Positions 16,680-25,189 of a DNA stretch of 64,000 nucleotides are shown in pieces (within the stretch, counting starts at the first letter, position 1; each line of letters opens with the position of its first letter). The stretch is from Phenylobacterium deserti (lineage in GTDB: Bacteria > Pseudomonadota > Alphaproteobacteria > Caulobacterales > Caulobacteraceae): assembly GCF_003254705.1 (NCBI RefSeq), contig NZ_QFYR01000004.1:248001-312000 (forward strand). The letters run 5' to 3'. A model generated the notes under the pieces. It was given only the letters and a program-made list of their open reading frames with translations, was not told the DNA's origin and did no database searches. The position numbers and the translations under genes are program-made.

Positions 16680-17578
16680 CGGCCGTCCGGACGGTAGCGA
16701 AGCGCCTCCACCAATAGGGCGAAGGCGGGCGTCACCTGCCGCCGGCTCGGGTAGTAGAGGTGGAAGCCGGAGAACGGCGGCGACCAGTCCTCCAGCACCT
16801 GCACCAGCTCGCCCCGTTCGATGTACGGGCGAACCTGCGGCTCGAACAGAAAGCCGATGCCCAGCCCGTCCAGCGCCGCCGTCAGGATCGGCCCGATGCT
16901 GTTGAACACCAGCTGGCCTTCCACCCGTACGCGCAGCTCCTGCCCGTCCTTCTCGAACTCCCAGGCGTAGAGGCCGCCATAGGTCGGCAGCCGCAGATTG
17001 ATGCAGCTGTGCGCCGTGAGGTCCTGAGGGACCTTCGGCTTGGGCCGGGTCGCGAAATAGCTCGGCGTGGCCACGGCGATCATGCTGATGTCCGGCCCGA
17101 TCCGGACGCTGATCATGTCCTTGGCCACCAGCTCGCCGAACCGCACGCCGGCGTCATACCGCTCCGCCACGATGTCGGTGAGCGTGTTGTCGGTGAACAC
17201 CTCGACGCTGATGTCCGGGTGCTCCGGCAACAGCTTGCGCAGCGCCGGCCAGATCACCGTCTCCAGCGCGAACTCGCCGGCGGTGATCCGGATGTTGCCG
17301 GCGGGCTTGTCGCGGTTCTCCACCAGAACCGCCAGTTCGCTCTCGATCTCCTCCAGGCGGGGGGCGAGGGTCTGCATCAGCCGCTCGCCCGCTTCCGTCG
17401 GCGTGACGCTGCGCGTCGTGCGGGTCAGCAGCCGCAGCCCCAGCCGCTCTTCAAGCCCGCGAACCGTGTGGCTGAGGGCCGACTGGGAGACGCCCAACCT
17501 GGCGGCCGCCCGCGTGAAACTGCGCTCGCGCGCCACCGCAAGGAACGCTGCGAGGTCGTCGAAGTTGGTGCGGGCCAT
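16676..17578 (-). CDS. LysR family transcriptional regulator
   Basis: The product is 300 residues with an N-terminal winged helix (FLAVARERSFTRAAARLGVSQSALSHTVRGLEERLG) and a C-terminal LysR substrate-binding domain. The features GELVAKDMISVRIGP and INLRLPTYGGLYAWEFEKDG are typical of LysR proteins divergent from aldo-keto reductases or YahK-type dehydrogenases. A T-N11-A dyad at 17596-17610 lies between it and the dehydrogenase gene and is the probable binding site for both genes. Confidence 0.9.
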   Translation of the reverse strand: MARTNFDDLAAFLAVARERSFTRAAARLGVSQSALSHTVRGLEERLGLRLLTRTTRSVTPTEAGERLMQTLAPRLEEIESELAVLVENRDKPAGNIRITAGEFALETVIWPALRKLLPEHPDISVEVFTDNTLTDIVAERYDAGVRFGELVAKDMISVRIGPDISMIAVATPSYFATRPKPKVPQDLTAHSCINLRLPTYGGLYAWEFEKDGQELRVRVEGQLVFNSIGPILTAALDGLGIGFLFEPQVRPYIERGELVQVLEDWSPPFSGFHLYYPSRRQVTPAFALLVEALRYRPDGR

Positions 17579-17595
17579 GTGAGCCAGGAGGATTG

Positions 17596-17610
17596 ATGAG
17601 CTGCACTCAT
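17596..17610 (+). promoter_or_regulatory. LysR box between lysR and alcohol dehydrogenase
   Basis: ATGAGCTGCACTCAT contains perfect 5-base arms (ATGAG / CTCAT) with a 5-base centre and fits the T-N11-A rule for LysR-type regulators. It lies 18 bases upstream of the LysR ATG and about 100 bases upstream of the dehydrogenase ATG. Confidence 0.6.
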
Positions 17611-17713
17611 AACCACATGCGCTCTTCGCCGTCTAATCACTGAACGAGAGCTGGACTAGACCGCTGCTGCGGGCCTCCCCCGCCTGCCCCAATCACCTAG
17701 CGAGAGCAATCCG

Positions 17714-18775
17714 ATGCCCGTGAAAGCCTTTGGCGCCTTCGCCGCCGACAAGCCGTTGCAAGCCCTCGACATCGAGCGACGCGCCGTTGGGGCGCACGAC
17801 GTCCAGATCGAGATCGCCTACTGCGGGGTCTGCCACTCGGACCTGCACACCGTCCGCTCGGAATGGGAAGGCACGCTCTACCCCTGCGTTCCCGGCCACG
17901 AAATCGTCGGCCGCGTGTCCGCCGTCGGCGGCGAAGTCTCCAAGTTCGCCGTGGGCGACATCGTCGGCGTCGGCTGCATGGTCGATAGCTGCAAGCACTG
18001 CCACGAGTGCGACGACGGGCTGGAGCAGTACTGCGCCCACGGCTTCGTCGGCACCTACAACGGCCCGACCGAAGACGCCCCCGGCTACACCATGGGCGGC
18101 TACTCCCAGCGCATCGTGGTCAAGGACAGCTTCGTCCTGAAGATCTCCCATCCGGAAGACCAGCTCGCCGCGGTGGCGCCCCTGCTCTGCGCCGGCATCA
18201 CCACCTACTCGCCCCTGCGCCATTGGAACGTCGGCCCGGGCAAGAAGGTCGGCGTCGTCGGCATCGGCGGTCTCGGCCACATGGGGGTGAAGCTCGCCCA
18301 CGCCATGGGCGCGCACGTGGTGGCCTTCACCACCTCCGAGTCCAAGCGCCAGGACGCCCTGGACCTGGGCGCCGACGAAGTGGTCGTCTCCCGCAATCCG
18401 CAGGAGATGGAAGCCCACACCGGCTCCTTCGACTTCATCCTCGACACCGTCGCCGCCAGCCACAACCTCGACGCCTTCACGGCCCTGCTGAAGCGCGACG
18501 GCACCCTGTGCCTAGTGGGCGTGCCGGAGCATCCGCACCCCTCCCCCACCGTCGGCGTGCTGATCTTCGGCCGCAAGTCGATCGCTGGCTCGCTGATCGG
18601 CGGCATCGCCGAAACCCAGGAGATGCTCGATTTCTGCGCCCAGCACGGGATCGTCTCGGACATCGAGATGATCAAGGCTCAGGAGATCAACGACGCCTAC
18701 GAGCGCATGCTCAAGAGCGACGTGAAGTACCGCTTCGTCATCGACAGCGCGTCGCTGGCCGAAGCGGCCGCCTGA
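17714..18775 (+). CDS. Zinc-dependent NAD(P) alcohol dehydrogenase, YahK/cinnamyl-alcohol type
   Basis: The product is 353 residues of the medium-chain dehydrogenase family. Catalytic zinc ligands are Cys37 and His62 (CGVCHSD, PGHE) with a third Cys in LLCAGITTYSPL. The structural zinc uses Cys93, Cys96, Cys99 and Cys107. The nucleotide-binding motif is GIGGLGHMGVKLA. These features and VGCMVDSC match YahK/CAD-type enzymes that reduce broad-range aldehydes to alcohols, usually with NADPH. With the nearby paoABC it gives two routes, oxidation and reduction, for disposing of aldehydes. Control by the divergent LysR is inferred. Confidence 0.92.
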   Translation: MPVKAFGAFAADKPLQALDIERRAVGAHDVQIEIAYCGVCHSDLHTVRSEWEGTLYPCVPGHEIVGRVSAVGGEVSKFAVGDIVGVGCMVDSCKHCHECDDGLEQYCAHGFVGTYNGPTEDAPGYTMGGYSQRIVVKDSFVLKISHPEDQLAAVAPLLCAGITTYSPLRHWNVGPGKKVGVVGIGGLGHMGVKLAHAMGAHVVAFTTSESKRQDALDLGADEVVVSRNPQEMEAHTGSFDFILDTVAASHNLDAFTALLKRDGTLCLVGVPEHPHPSPTVGVLIFGRKSIAGSLIGGIAETQEMLDFCAQHGIVSDIEMIKAQEINDAYERMLKSDVKYRFVIDSASLAEAAA

Positions 18776-18780
18776 AGGCC

Positions 18781-21204
18781 CTAGCCGGCCAGCTTCAGCT
18801 CTACGGGCGCGCCTGGCGTGAACTGCGCCAGCAGCCCGTAGAGTTCGGAAATCTCGATCGGCTTGGCCAGGTGCCCGTCCATGCCGGCCGCCAAGTAGCC
18901 GGCCACGTGCTCGGCGCCGGCGTCGGCCGACAGCGCGATGATCGGCGTGCGGGCCTGGCCGGTCTTGGCTTCCCATTGCCGGATGGCGCGCGTGGCCTCG
19001 GTTCCGTTCATCTCGGGCATCTGCATGTCCATCAGCACCAGGTCGAAAGCGGCGGTCTCCACCGCGCGCACGGCCTGGGCGCCATCGGCGGCGATTTCCA
19101 GCTCCACGTCCAGGGCGTCCAGCATGGCCCGCAGGACCCGCTGGTTGATGGCGTTGTCCTCCGCCGCCAGGATGCGCAGGACGCGTCCGGGCTGGGCCGC
19201 AGCCGTCGGCGTCTCAGCCGACGCCGCCCCCGCGGCAGTCTTTCCGCCCTTGGCGTCTTCCCACAGCCACTCCACGGCCAGGAGCTCGCCCACCGTACGC
19301 AGCAGCTCGCAGTTGTTGATGGGCTTGCTGACATAGGCGTCGGCGCCGGCGGCGCGGGCGGACGCCTCGCCTTCCTCGGCGTTGTTGGCCGACACCGCCA
19401 CGATCGGCACCGCCTTGAGCGGCTCGATCACACGGATCAGTCGGGTGGCCTCCAGCCCGTCCATCCCCGGCATCTTCAGGTCCATCAGGATGATGTCCGG
19501 CGAGGTGAGCTGCGCCAGCCGCACGGCCTCGCGCCCCTCGCAAGCCACTTCCGTGGCGAAGCCCAACTGCTCCAGCAGGTCGCACAACAGGCCGCGGTTG
19601 TCCTGGTTGTCGTCGACCACCAGCACCCGGCGCCGCTCGCCCGCGTACCCGACGATCTTGCTGGAAGCGACGTGCTCCTCCACCGGCGCGGCGTCGGCCA
19701 GCGGGAAGCTCGCCTCGAACCAGAAGCTGGAGCCGTGCCCGACCCGGCTTTGCACCTGGATGGTGGCCCCCATCAGGCCGGCCAGCTGCCGGCTGATGGC
19801 CAGGCCAAGGCCCGCCCCGGCTTCCCGCCCCTCAAGCCCGCCCACCTGTTCGAACGGCCGGAAGATCTGCTCGAGCTCGTTTTCGCTGATGCCCGTCCCA
19901 CTGTCCTGCACTTCGAAGCGCAGGCGCGCCGTCTCACGGGTGCGCTCCACCAGGCCGACACGCAGCGACACGCGCCCTTCGTTGGTGAACTTCACCGCGT
20001 TGCTCAGCAGGTTCAGCAGGATCTGGCGCAGGCGCTTGTCGTCCGCCGACACGGCCTCCGGCACCGCGTCCTCGACCTCGCAGTTGAACGCCAGTCCCTT
20101 TTCCTCGGCCCGCACCTCGATCATCTCGGCGACGGCGGCGATGGCGCCGCGAACGCTGACCGGCGCAGGATGCAGCTCCATCTTGCCGGCCTCGATCTTC
20201 GATAGGTCCAGCAGGTCGGTGATCAGCGACAACAGGTGCACGCCGCTCCGGTGAATGGTCCGCACCGAAGCCAGGTGCTCCGGCGCAAGCCGCGCCCGCT
20301 CCAGCAGCTGCGCGTAGCCCAGCACCGCGTTGAGGGGCGTGCGCAGTTCGTGGCTCATGCTGGCCAGGAACGCGGACTTGGCCTCGCTTGCCCGCTCAGC
20401 GGCCTGCTTGGCCTTCGCCAGCGCGACCCGCGCTTCGGCCTGGGCGAGATCTTTCTCCAGCGCGTCCTGGCGCGTGCGCCGCATGCGCAGCAGCATGTAG
20501 AGCGCAATCACGACCGCCCAGACGCCCATGATCATCAGGTACAGTCGGGCTGGCCCAACGCTTGAACGCTGCAGCGTCATGGACTCGATGCGGAAGCTGT
20601 AGTGCCCGGACGGCGGGCTCGTGCCGGTCGCGACTTCCACGGCCACCACATTGTCCAGCTGAAGGCGGCCGAGCTCGACGGGGATGTTCTTGCCCATCAG
20701 CCACCACTCCGCGACGCTGAAGTCCTGCGGTTCGAAGACAATGGTTTGGCGGCCCTCACGAACCGTGAACTCCACCTTGTTGACCTTGGCGGTCGAACGG
20801 TCGCCGTGAGTGCTGTAGCGGGGATCCTCGTTCTTCAGCTGGAACCGGAGGGTCTTGGCGGGACCGTGGTAGTCCAGCGTCAGAGCGATCTTCTCGAGAT
20901 TGCGCAAATCGACGCCGGGGAGGCTGCCGTTGCCGTCCAGCACCACCTCGTAGCCGCAGTAGCGGGCCGACAGCGCGGACTCGCGCACGTCGCAGTTCCA
21001 GGACAGAGGACCAGGGCTCGTCATGGTCGAGGCGCCGCCGCCCACCTCGTCGGCGTACCCGCTGAAGCTGAAGGCGTTCGTCCGCCCGGGCGCGACCTCG
21101 ATGTCGCGGCCGAAGATCTCGTGCTGAAGCGCGATCACCCCGCCCGTGAGCAACAGCAGGCCGATTAGGCACAACTCCGCCGTAAGGCGGCGCATGCGCG
21201 ACAT
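18781..21204 (-). CDS. Hybrid sensor histidine kinase with beta-sandwich sensor and two receiver domains
   Basis: The product is 807 residues from the ATG at 21204 (the exact start is uncertain; an upstream GTG is possible). A transmembrane helix lies at about 9-27. A periplasmic domain (about 30-215) is rich in beta strands and resembles the CIA30/carbohydrate-binding sandwich type, for example [22 protein letters not shown] second helix lies at about 222-240. The kinase core has His285 ([11 protein letters not shown]) and an ATPase with N, G1 and G2 boxes ([24 protein letters not shown]). Two receivers follow ([36 protein letters not shown]). No cognate output gene is adjacent. Confidence 0.9.
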   Translation of the reverse strand: MSRMRRLTAELCLIGLLLLTGGVIALQHEIFGRDIEVAPGRTNAFSFSGYADEVGGGASTMTSPGPLSWNCDVRESALSARYCGYEVVLDGNGSLPGVDLRNLEKIALTLDYHGPAKTLRFQLKNEDPRYSTHGDRSTAKVNKVEFTVREGRQTIVFEPQDFSVAEWWLMGKNIPVELGRLQLDNVVAVEVATGTSPPSGHYSFRIESMTLQRSSVGPARLYLMIMGVWAVVIALYMLLRMRRTRQDALEKDLAQAEARVALAKAKQAAERASEAKSAFLASMSHELRTPLNAVLGYAQLLERARLAPEHLASVRTIHRSGVHLLSLITDLLDLSKIEAGKMELHPAPVSVRGAIAAVAEMIEVRAEEKGLAFNCEVEDAVPEAVSADDKRLRQILLNLLSNAVKFTNEGRVSLRVGLVERTRETARLRFEVQDSGTGISENELEQIFRPFEQVGGLEGREAGAGLGLAISRQLAGLMGATIQVQSRVGHGSSFWFEASFPLADAAPVEEHVASSKIVGYAGERRRVLVVDDNQDNRGLLCDLLEQLGFATEVACEGREAVRLAQLTSPDIILMDLKMPGMDGLEATRLIRVIEPLKAVPIVAVSANNAEEGEASARAAGADAYVSKPINNCELLRTVGELLAVEWLWEDAKGGKTAAGAASAETPTAAAQPGRVLRILAAEDNAINQRVLRAMLDALDVELEIAADGAQAVRAVETAAFDLVLMDMQMPEMNGTEATRAIRQWEAKTGQARTPIIALSADAGAEHVAGYLAAGMDGHLAKPIEISELYGLLAQFTPGAPVELKLAG

Positions 21205-21424
21205 GTGGCCCACCGGGCGGGTTAATTCCTCAGTAACCGAGATGGTCAACTCGCAAGGGCCCCCACCCGAACAAAACTTCAGCGAAGCTCTACCGGAGGA
21301 GGGTGAACAATTGCCTTCGCGAAAGTCGCAGCTCGATTGGGCGTCAGCCTCCAAGACCAGCTGAATACAATTCGAAGATCACAGCGCACCGCAGGGTTGT
21401 TGCCACCCGCATCGCCGGACACCT

Positions 21425-21985
21425 CTAGTCCTTTGTCAGCTGTTGGACCTGCTGGCGCAGCAATCGGATGGTCTCGCTCTGCCGCTTCAGCAGCTCCAGG
21501 ATCTCGCGCTGGCGCAGCACGTCGATCTTGTCGTGCAGGCGCATGATCTCCAGCTCGGCCCGCAGGTTGACCACATAGTCGTGCTCGGCCGCCTGCCGGT
21601 CCCGCGCCGCCGCACGGTTCTGGCTCATCATGATCACCGGAGCCTGCAGGGCGGCGATCATCGACAGCATCAGGTTCAGGAAGATGAAGGGGAACGGGTC
21701 GAACGCCAGGTGGTGGCCCTTGCCCCAGGCGTTCCAGGCCATCCAGCCGGCGAGCAGCACGGCGAAGGCGACGATGAAGGTCCATGAACCGCCCACCGCC
21801 GCGACATTGTCCGCCAGCCGCTCGCCGAACGAGCGGTCGTCCACCCTCAGCTCCCGCGAAACGCCGGTCGGCTGCTCTGTGGCGATCAGGTCGATGACGC
21901 TTTTCTGGACCGGGCTCAGCTCGCCATAGCCGCAGCCCAGCAGTTCCTGCGCCAGATGCTCGTTGCGATGCGCCGACTCGCCCAT
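21425..21985 (-). CDS. DUF1003 domain membrane protein
   Basis: The product is 186 residues from ATG 21985, preceded by AGGTGGG. It has two predicted membrane helices (SWTFIVAFAVLLAGWMAWNAW and FPFIFLNLMLSMIAALQAPVIMMS) and then a long charged C-terminal coiled coil containing heptads such as EIMRLHDKIDVLRQREILELL. The order 'DPFPFIFLNL...MMSQNR' is the DUF1003 hallmark. The family has no firmly established function; cyclic-nucleotide-gated-channel-like roles have been suggested elsewhere. It is unlikely to be in an operon with the kinase gene, because about 220 bases separate them. Confidence 0.88.
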   Translation of the reverse strand: MGESAHRNEHLAQELLGCGYGELSPVQKSVIDLIATEQPTGVSRELRVDDRSFGERLADNVAAVGGSWTFIVAFAVLLAGWMAWNAWGKGHHLAFDPFPFIFLNLMLSMIAALQAPVIMMSQNRAAARDRQAAEHDYVVNLRAELEIMRLHDKIDVLRQREILELLKRQSETIRLLRQQVQQLTKD

Positions 21986-22079
21986 GGGCCCCACCTTTGC
22001 CTTGCGCCGTAAGGGCGCCGGACCGGCTCGACGGCAAGACGGGCTGGACTTCCCGCTCCGGCCGACGGATCGTTCCTCC

Positions 22080-22328
22080 ATGAGCAGGCCCTGGTTCGGC
22101 GTGAAGCGCTACGGGATTGGCCTTTCGCCCACTTCGGGCCAAGGCTGGGCGGCCCTGCTCGCCTATGTGGTCACGCTTGCGGCGACGCCGTTGCTGGCGG
22201 TTCGGCTAGGCGCCCCTTCGTGGATCGTGCCGCTGGCGTTGGCAGCCGAGACCGCGGCCCTGATCGCAGTGGTGTTGCTGAAGGGCGACGGCAAGCCCTG
22301 GCGGTGGCGCTGGGGCCAGCGGCGCTAG
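22080..22328 (+). CDS. Small membrane protein, 82 residues
   Basis: The frame from ATG 22080 encodes two hydrophobic helices (GWAALLAYVVTLAATPLLAV and WIVPLALAAETAALIAVVLL) and a basic, Trp-rich tail (KPWRWRWGQRR). I do not recognise a named family. The GxGLxPxxxQGW start and the basic tail look like the many short conserved membrane proteins of Caulobacterales. There is no clear ribosome-binding site. Confidence 0.6.
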   Translation: MSRPWFGVKRYGIGLSPTSGQGWAALLAYVVTLAATPLLAVRLGAPSWIVPLALAAETAALIAVVLLKGDGKPWRWRWGQRR

Positions 22329-22399
22329 GCGTCTTTGGCCTCTGCTGCGCCTCGGCGGCAGGCTGAAGTGACGGATTGTCGCACGACTCCACTAGCTTG

Positions 22400-22415
22400 A
22401 GGGCGAAATCGCCCT
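22400..22415. promoter_or_regulatory. Dyad upstream of ppa
   Basis: AGGGCGA-AA-TCGCCCT has perfect 7-base arms and lies about 75-90 bases upstream of the pyrophosphatase ATG. It could be an operator or a leader hairpin; there is no further evidence. Confidence 0.3.
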
Positions 22416-22488
22416 TAGGGAGCCAACCAACAGGTGTGGTGTCGGCAGTCGTCTGCGCGCGCCTTCCAAGACAGGGACGAGAGTACGA

Positions 22489-23025
22489 ATGATCCTGGAT
22501 GCAGTGGAGATCGGCTCCAAAGCGCCGCACGACGTCAACGTCATCATCGAAGTGCCGATCGGCGGCGAGCCGATCAAGTACGAGATGGACAAGAAGTCCG
22601 GCGCCCTGGTCGTCGACCGCTTCCTCTACACCTCCATGCGCTACCCGGGGAATTACGGCTTCATCCCGCACACCCTGTCAGGCGACGGCGACCCGGCCGA
22701 CGTGATCGTCGCCAACACCCGCGCCCTGATGCCCGGCTCGATCATCAGCGTGCGCATCGTCGGCGTCCTGCTGATGGAAGACGAAGGCGGCCAGGACGAG
22801 AAGCTGCTGGGCGTTCCGTCCGCGTGGCTGACCAAGCGCTACGACAACGTGCAGAACTACACCGACCTGCCCGAGATCACGCTGAAGCAGATCGAGCACT
22901 TCTTCGCCAGCTACAAGGACCTGGAGCCCGGCAAGTGGGTGAAGGTGCTGGGCTGGGGCGATGCCGACGCCGCCCGCAAGTCCATCGAAGAAGCCATCGA
23001 GCGCCACCGCCAGGCGCAGAAGTAG
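22489..23025 (+). CDS. ppa: Inorganic pyrophosphatase (family I)
   Basis: The product is 178 residues, the normal length for bacterial family I enzymes. It hydrolyses pyrophosphate to two phosphates in the cytoplasm and so pulls nucleic-acid and aminoacyl-tRNA synthesis forward. Active-site motifs are present: [27 protein letters not shown] and the metal-binding DGDPADV. The C-terminal [13 protein letters not shown] is typical of the family. The gene stands alone; a strong hairpin follows its stop. Confidence 0.97.
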   Translation: MILDAVEIGSKAPHDVNVIIEVPIGGEPIKYEMDKKSGALVVDRFLYTSMRYPGNYGFIPHTLSGDGDPADVIVANTRALMPGSIISVRIVGVLLMEDEGGQDEKLLGVPSAWLTKRYDNVQNYTDLPEITLKQIEHFFASYKDLEPGKWVKVLGWGDADAARKSIEEAIERHRQAQK

Positions 23026-23036
23026 ACCAAACCCCC

Positions 23037-23058
23037 AGGGCGCGCTGCGGCGCGCCCT
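23037..23058 (+). terminator. Hairpin terminator after ppa
   Basis: A perfect 9-base-pair GC-rich stem (AGGGCGCGC / GCGCGCCCT) with a 4-base loop starts 12 bases after the ppa stop. There is no long T-run, which is common in high-GC genomes. Confidence 0.6.
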
Positions 23059-23086
23059 GCACGTCCTTCTGCAGTTGAGAGCCGCC

Positions 23087-24010
23087 ATGCCCCGCCTCGC
23101 CACCTCTGCGGCCCTGGCCGCCCTGCTCGCTATCTCGGCGCCCGCCGTCTCCTCGGCCGCACAGCCTGCGCAGGTCGCGGCCCAGGTCGCGCCTGTCGAG
23201 GCGCCGGCCCGCTTCAAGATCGGCGCGCTGGACGCCGTGGCGCTGCTCGACGGGACCATGACCGTTCCCAACAACGGCAAGATCTTCGGCGTGGGGCGGC
23301 CGACCTCCGACGTCGCCGCGACGCTGCAGGCGGCGGGTCTGCAGGCCGATCAGCTGCACCTCAGCCTTCAGCCGCTGCTGGTGCGCAGCGGCGACCGCAC
23401 CCTGCTGTTCGACGCCGGCATGGGCGAAGGCGTCACCCCGACGACGGGTCGGCTGCAGAGCGCGCTGAGCGCCGCCGGCGCCAGCGCCGGTCAGGTCACC
23501 GACATCTTCATCTCGCACGCCCACGGCGACCATGTGGGCGGATTGCTGACGCCTGCGGGCGCCCTCGCCTTCCCGAACGCCGCGATCCGCATGTCCGCGC
23601 CGGAATGGGCGGCGCTGCAGGCCGACGCCCGACAGGCGCGGCTGGTGACGGCCATCACGCCCAAGGTTGCGACCTTCGCACCAGGCGCGGTCGTCCTGCC
23701 CGGCCTCGTCACCGCCGTGCCGGTGACCGGCCACACGCCGGGGCACAGCGCTTACGAGATCGCGTCCGGCGCGGAGCGGCTGCTCTACATCGGCGACAGC
23801 GCCCATCACCACGTGATCTCGGTGCGCCAGCCCAACTGGACCATCCAGTTCGACCGCGACGCGCCGACCGCCGAGGCCAGCCGCCGGGCGCTGCTGCAGC
23901 GTGCGGCCGACCAGAACCTGCGCCTATACGCCATCCACTTTCCTTACCCGGGCGTCGGCCGCGTGAAGCCGCAAGGCGACGGCTTCGTCTGGGTTTCGGA
24001 AGGCCGTTAG
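23087..24010 (+). CDS. Metallo-beta-lactamase-fold hydrolase, secreted
   Basis: The product is 307 residues with a signal peptide ending about residue 25 (VSSAAQ). The metal-binding motif is SHAHGDHVGG, followed by a downstream His in TGHTPGHS and Asp in YIGDSAHHH. Features resemble periplasmic MBL-fold proteins of the quorum-quenching-lactonase/AidC-like group, but motifs do not fix the substrate. The gene begins 28 bases after the ppa hairpin, so it probably has its own promoter or depends on readthrough. A convergent peptidase-like gene follows. Confidence 0.85.
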   Translation: MPRLATSAALAALLAISAPAVSSAAQPAQVAAQVAPVEAPARFKIGALDAVALLDGTMTVPNNGKIFGVGRPTSDVAATLQAAGLQADQLHLSLQPLLVRSGDRTLLFDAGMGEGVTPTTGRLQSALSAAGASAGQVTDIFISHAHGDHVGGLLTPAGALAFPNAAIRMSAPEWAALQADARQARLVTAITPKVATFAPGAVVLPGLVTAVPVTGHTPGHSAYEIASGAERLLYIGDSAHHHVISVRQPNWTIQFDRDAPTAEASRRALLQRAADQNLRLYAIHFPYPGVGRVKPQGDGFVWVSEGR

Positions 24011-24022
24011 ACGTCGGCGCCT

Positions 24023-25108
24023 TCAGGCGCCGGTGCACGGCCAAAGGCGGCGCGCCCAGCTCACGGTTTCCTCTCCGAGCCGGGGCGCGTCTTCGCCACC
24101 ATAAGACTTCAGGCCCACGTACCTGGCCACAAACGCAGCGCCCGGACGGCCGGTCAGATCCGCCAGGGCGCCCGCCCCCTGCTCCGCGGCGATCGCCTTG
24201 GCCATCACATACCCCAGCGCGTAGAGCACCTCGTCGCCATAGAACCCAAGCTCGTAGATATCCTGGTAGCTGACCTTGGCGCCTGTCGCGAGGCCATGCA
24301 CCGACAGCTCCAACTGCGTGATGCTGCGCCCCACCATCCGCACATTGCGCAGCATGCGCCGCCGCTCCTCGTCGGTGGCGGGATCAACCGTGTCCGGCAA
24401 GGCGATCAGGTCCGCCACGCGGCTGGCGACGCCTTCCATGGCGAGGGCGGTGAAAAGATCCGACATCGCCGGGCTCTGCTCGCGACGCACAGCGCACGCC
24501 TTTCCCTCGGCGGTGGAAGCCCGCCCGGCCTGCGCCTGCGTCTGAACGGCGTGGAAAAGCTCGTGGATCAGGATCGTCGCCGCCAGGCGCGCTGACGGGA
24601 CCCGCTCCATGTTGAGGTAGAACGCAGGCTCCCCGAAGGCGAACCCGCCGGACGTGCCGCCGACCACCAGATAGCCGGTGACTTGCCCGGTCGCTTCCGC
24701 GGGGACAAAGGGCGCCATGTCGGCTTTGCCCCGCTCGAGAAGCCCTTGGGCCGGGTCCTCGAGGTCGGCGAGCGCCTTGGCCACAGGTTCGGCGTTGTCA
24801 CGCAACCGATCGAAACGGAAAACGCCAGGATCCGGCGCGCCCGCCTGCCGATGCGCGGCCGCCATCAGCGCCTGCGCGAAGATCGTCTCGTCCGCGGGAC
24901 GGCCATAACCGAGCGCCTTGCGGATCAGGCCCTGATTGCCCGGCAGCCGGGCGATCTCCAACGCCTGCGCGGTCGTCAGATTCTCGTTCCGGACAGCGGC
25001 GAGCACCGCATGGGCCGCCCGCGAATCGATCCGCACCTCGAGGCCCGCAGCCTGCGCCTGCCCCGCGAAGGCCAGCAGAGCGAAAGCCAGAACGATGATC
25101 CCGCGCAT
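24023..25108 (-). CDS. DUF5700-type putative zinc peptidase, secreted
   Basis: The product is 361 residues from ATG 25108, which lies after a GGGGGAAG stretch; an upstream TTG start is less likely. A signal peptide ends QAQAAG. The motif ILIHELFHAVQ is an HExxH zinc-protease signature. The acidic and Gly-rich segment GFYGDEVLYALGYVMAKAI lies downstream and could supply the third ligand. The family is poorly characterised, so peptidase activity is an inference from the HExxH motif. Both neighbours appear to be separate transcription units. Confidence 0.7.
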   Translation of the reverse strand: MRGIIVLAFALLAFAGQAQAAGLEVRIDSRAAHAVLAAVRNENLTTAQALEIARLPGNQGLIRKALGYGRPADETIFAQALMAAAHRQAGAPDPGVFRFDRLRDNAEPVAKALADLEDPAQGLLERGKADMAPFVPAEATGQVTGYLVVGGTSGGFAFGEPAFYLNMERVPSARLAATILIHELFHAVQTQAQAGRASTAEGKACAVRREQSPAMSDLFTALAMEGVASRVADLIALPDTVDPATDEERRRMLRNVRMVGRSITQLELSVHGLATGAKVSYQDIYELGFYGDEVLYALGYVMAKAIAAEQGAGALADLTGRPGAAFVARYVGLKSYGGEDAPRLGEETVSWARRLWPCTGA

Positions 25109-25189
25109 GCGAACGGCTTCCCCCAACCGACAGCTCCTAGGTATCTAGCTCCGGCAGGTGCAGCAACGCTCAGCCCGTCTGCGGCGCCC

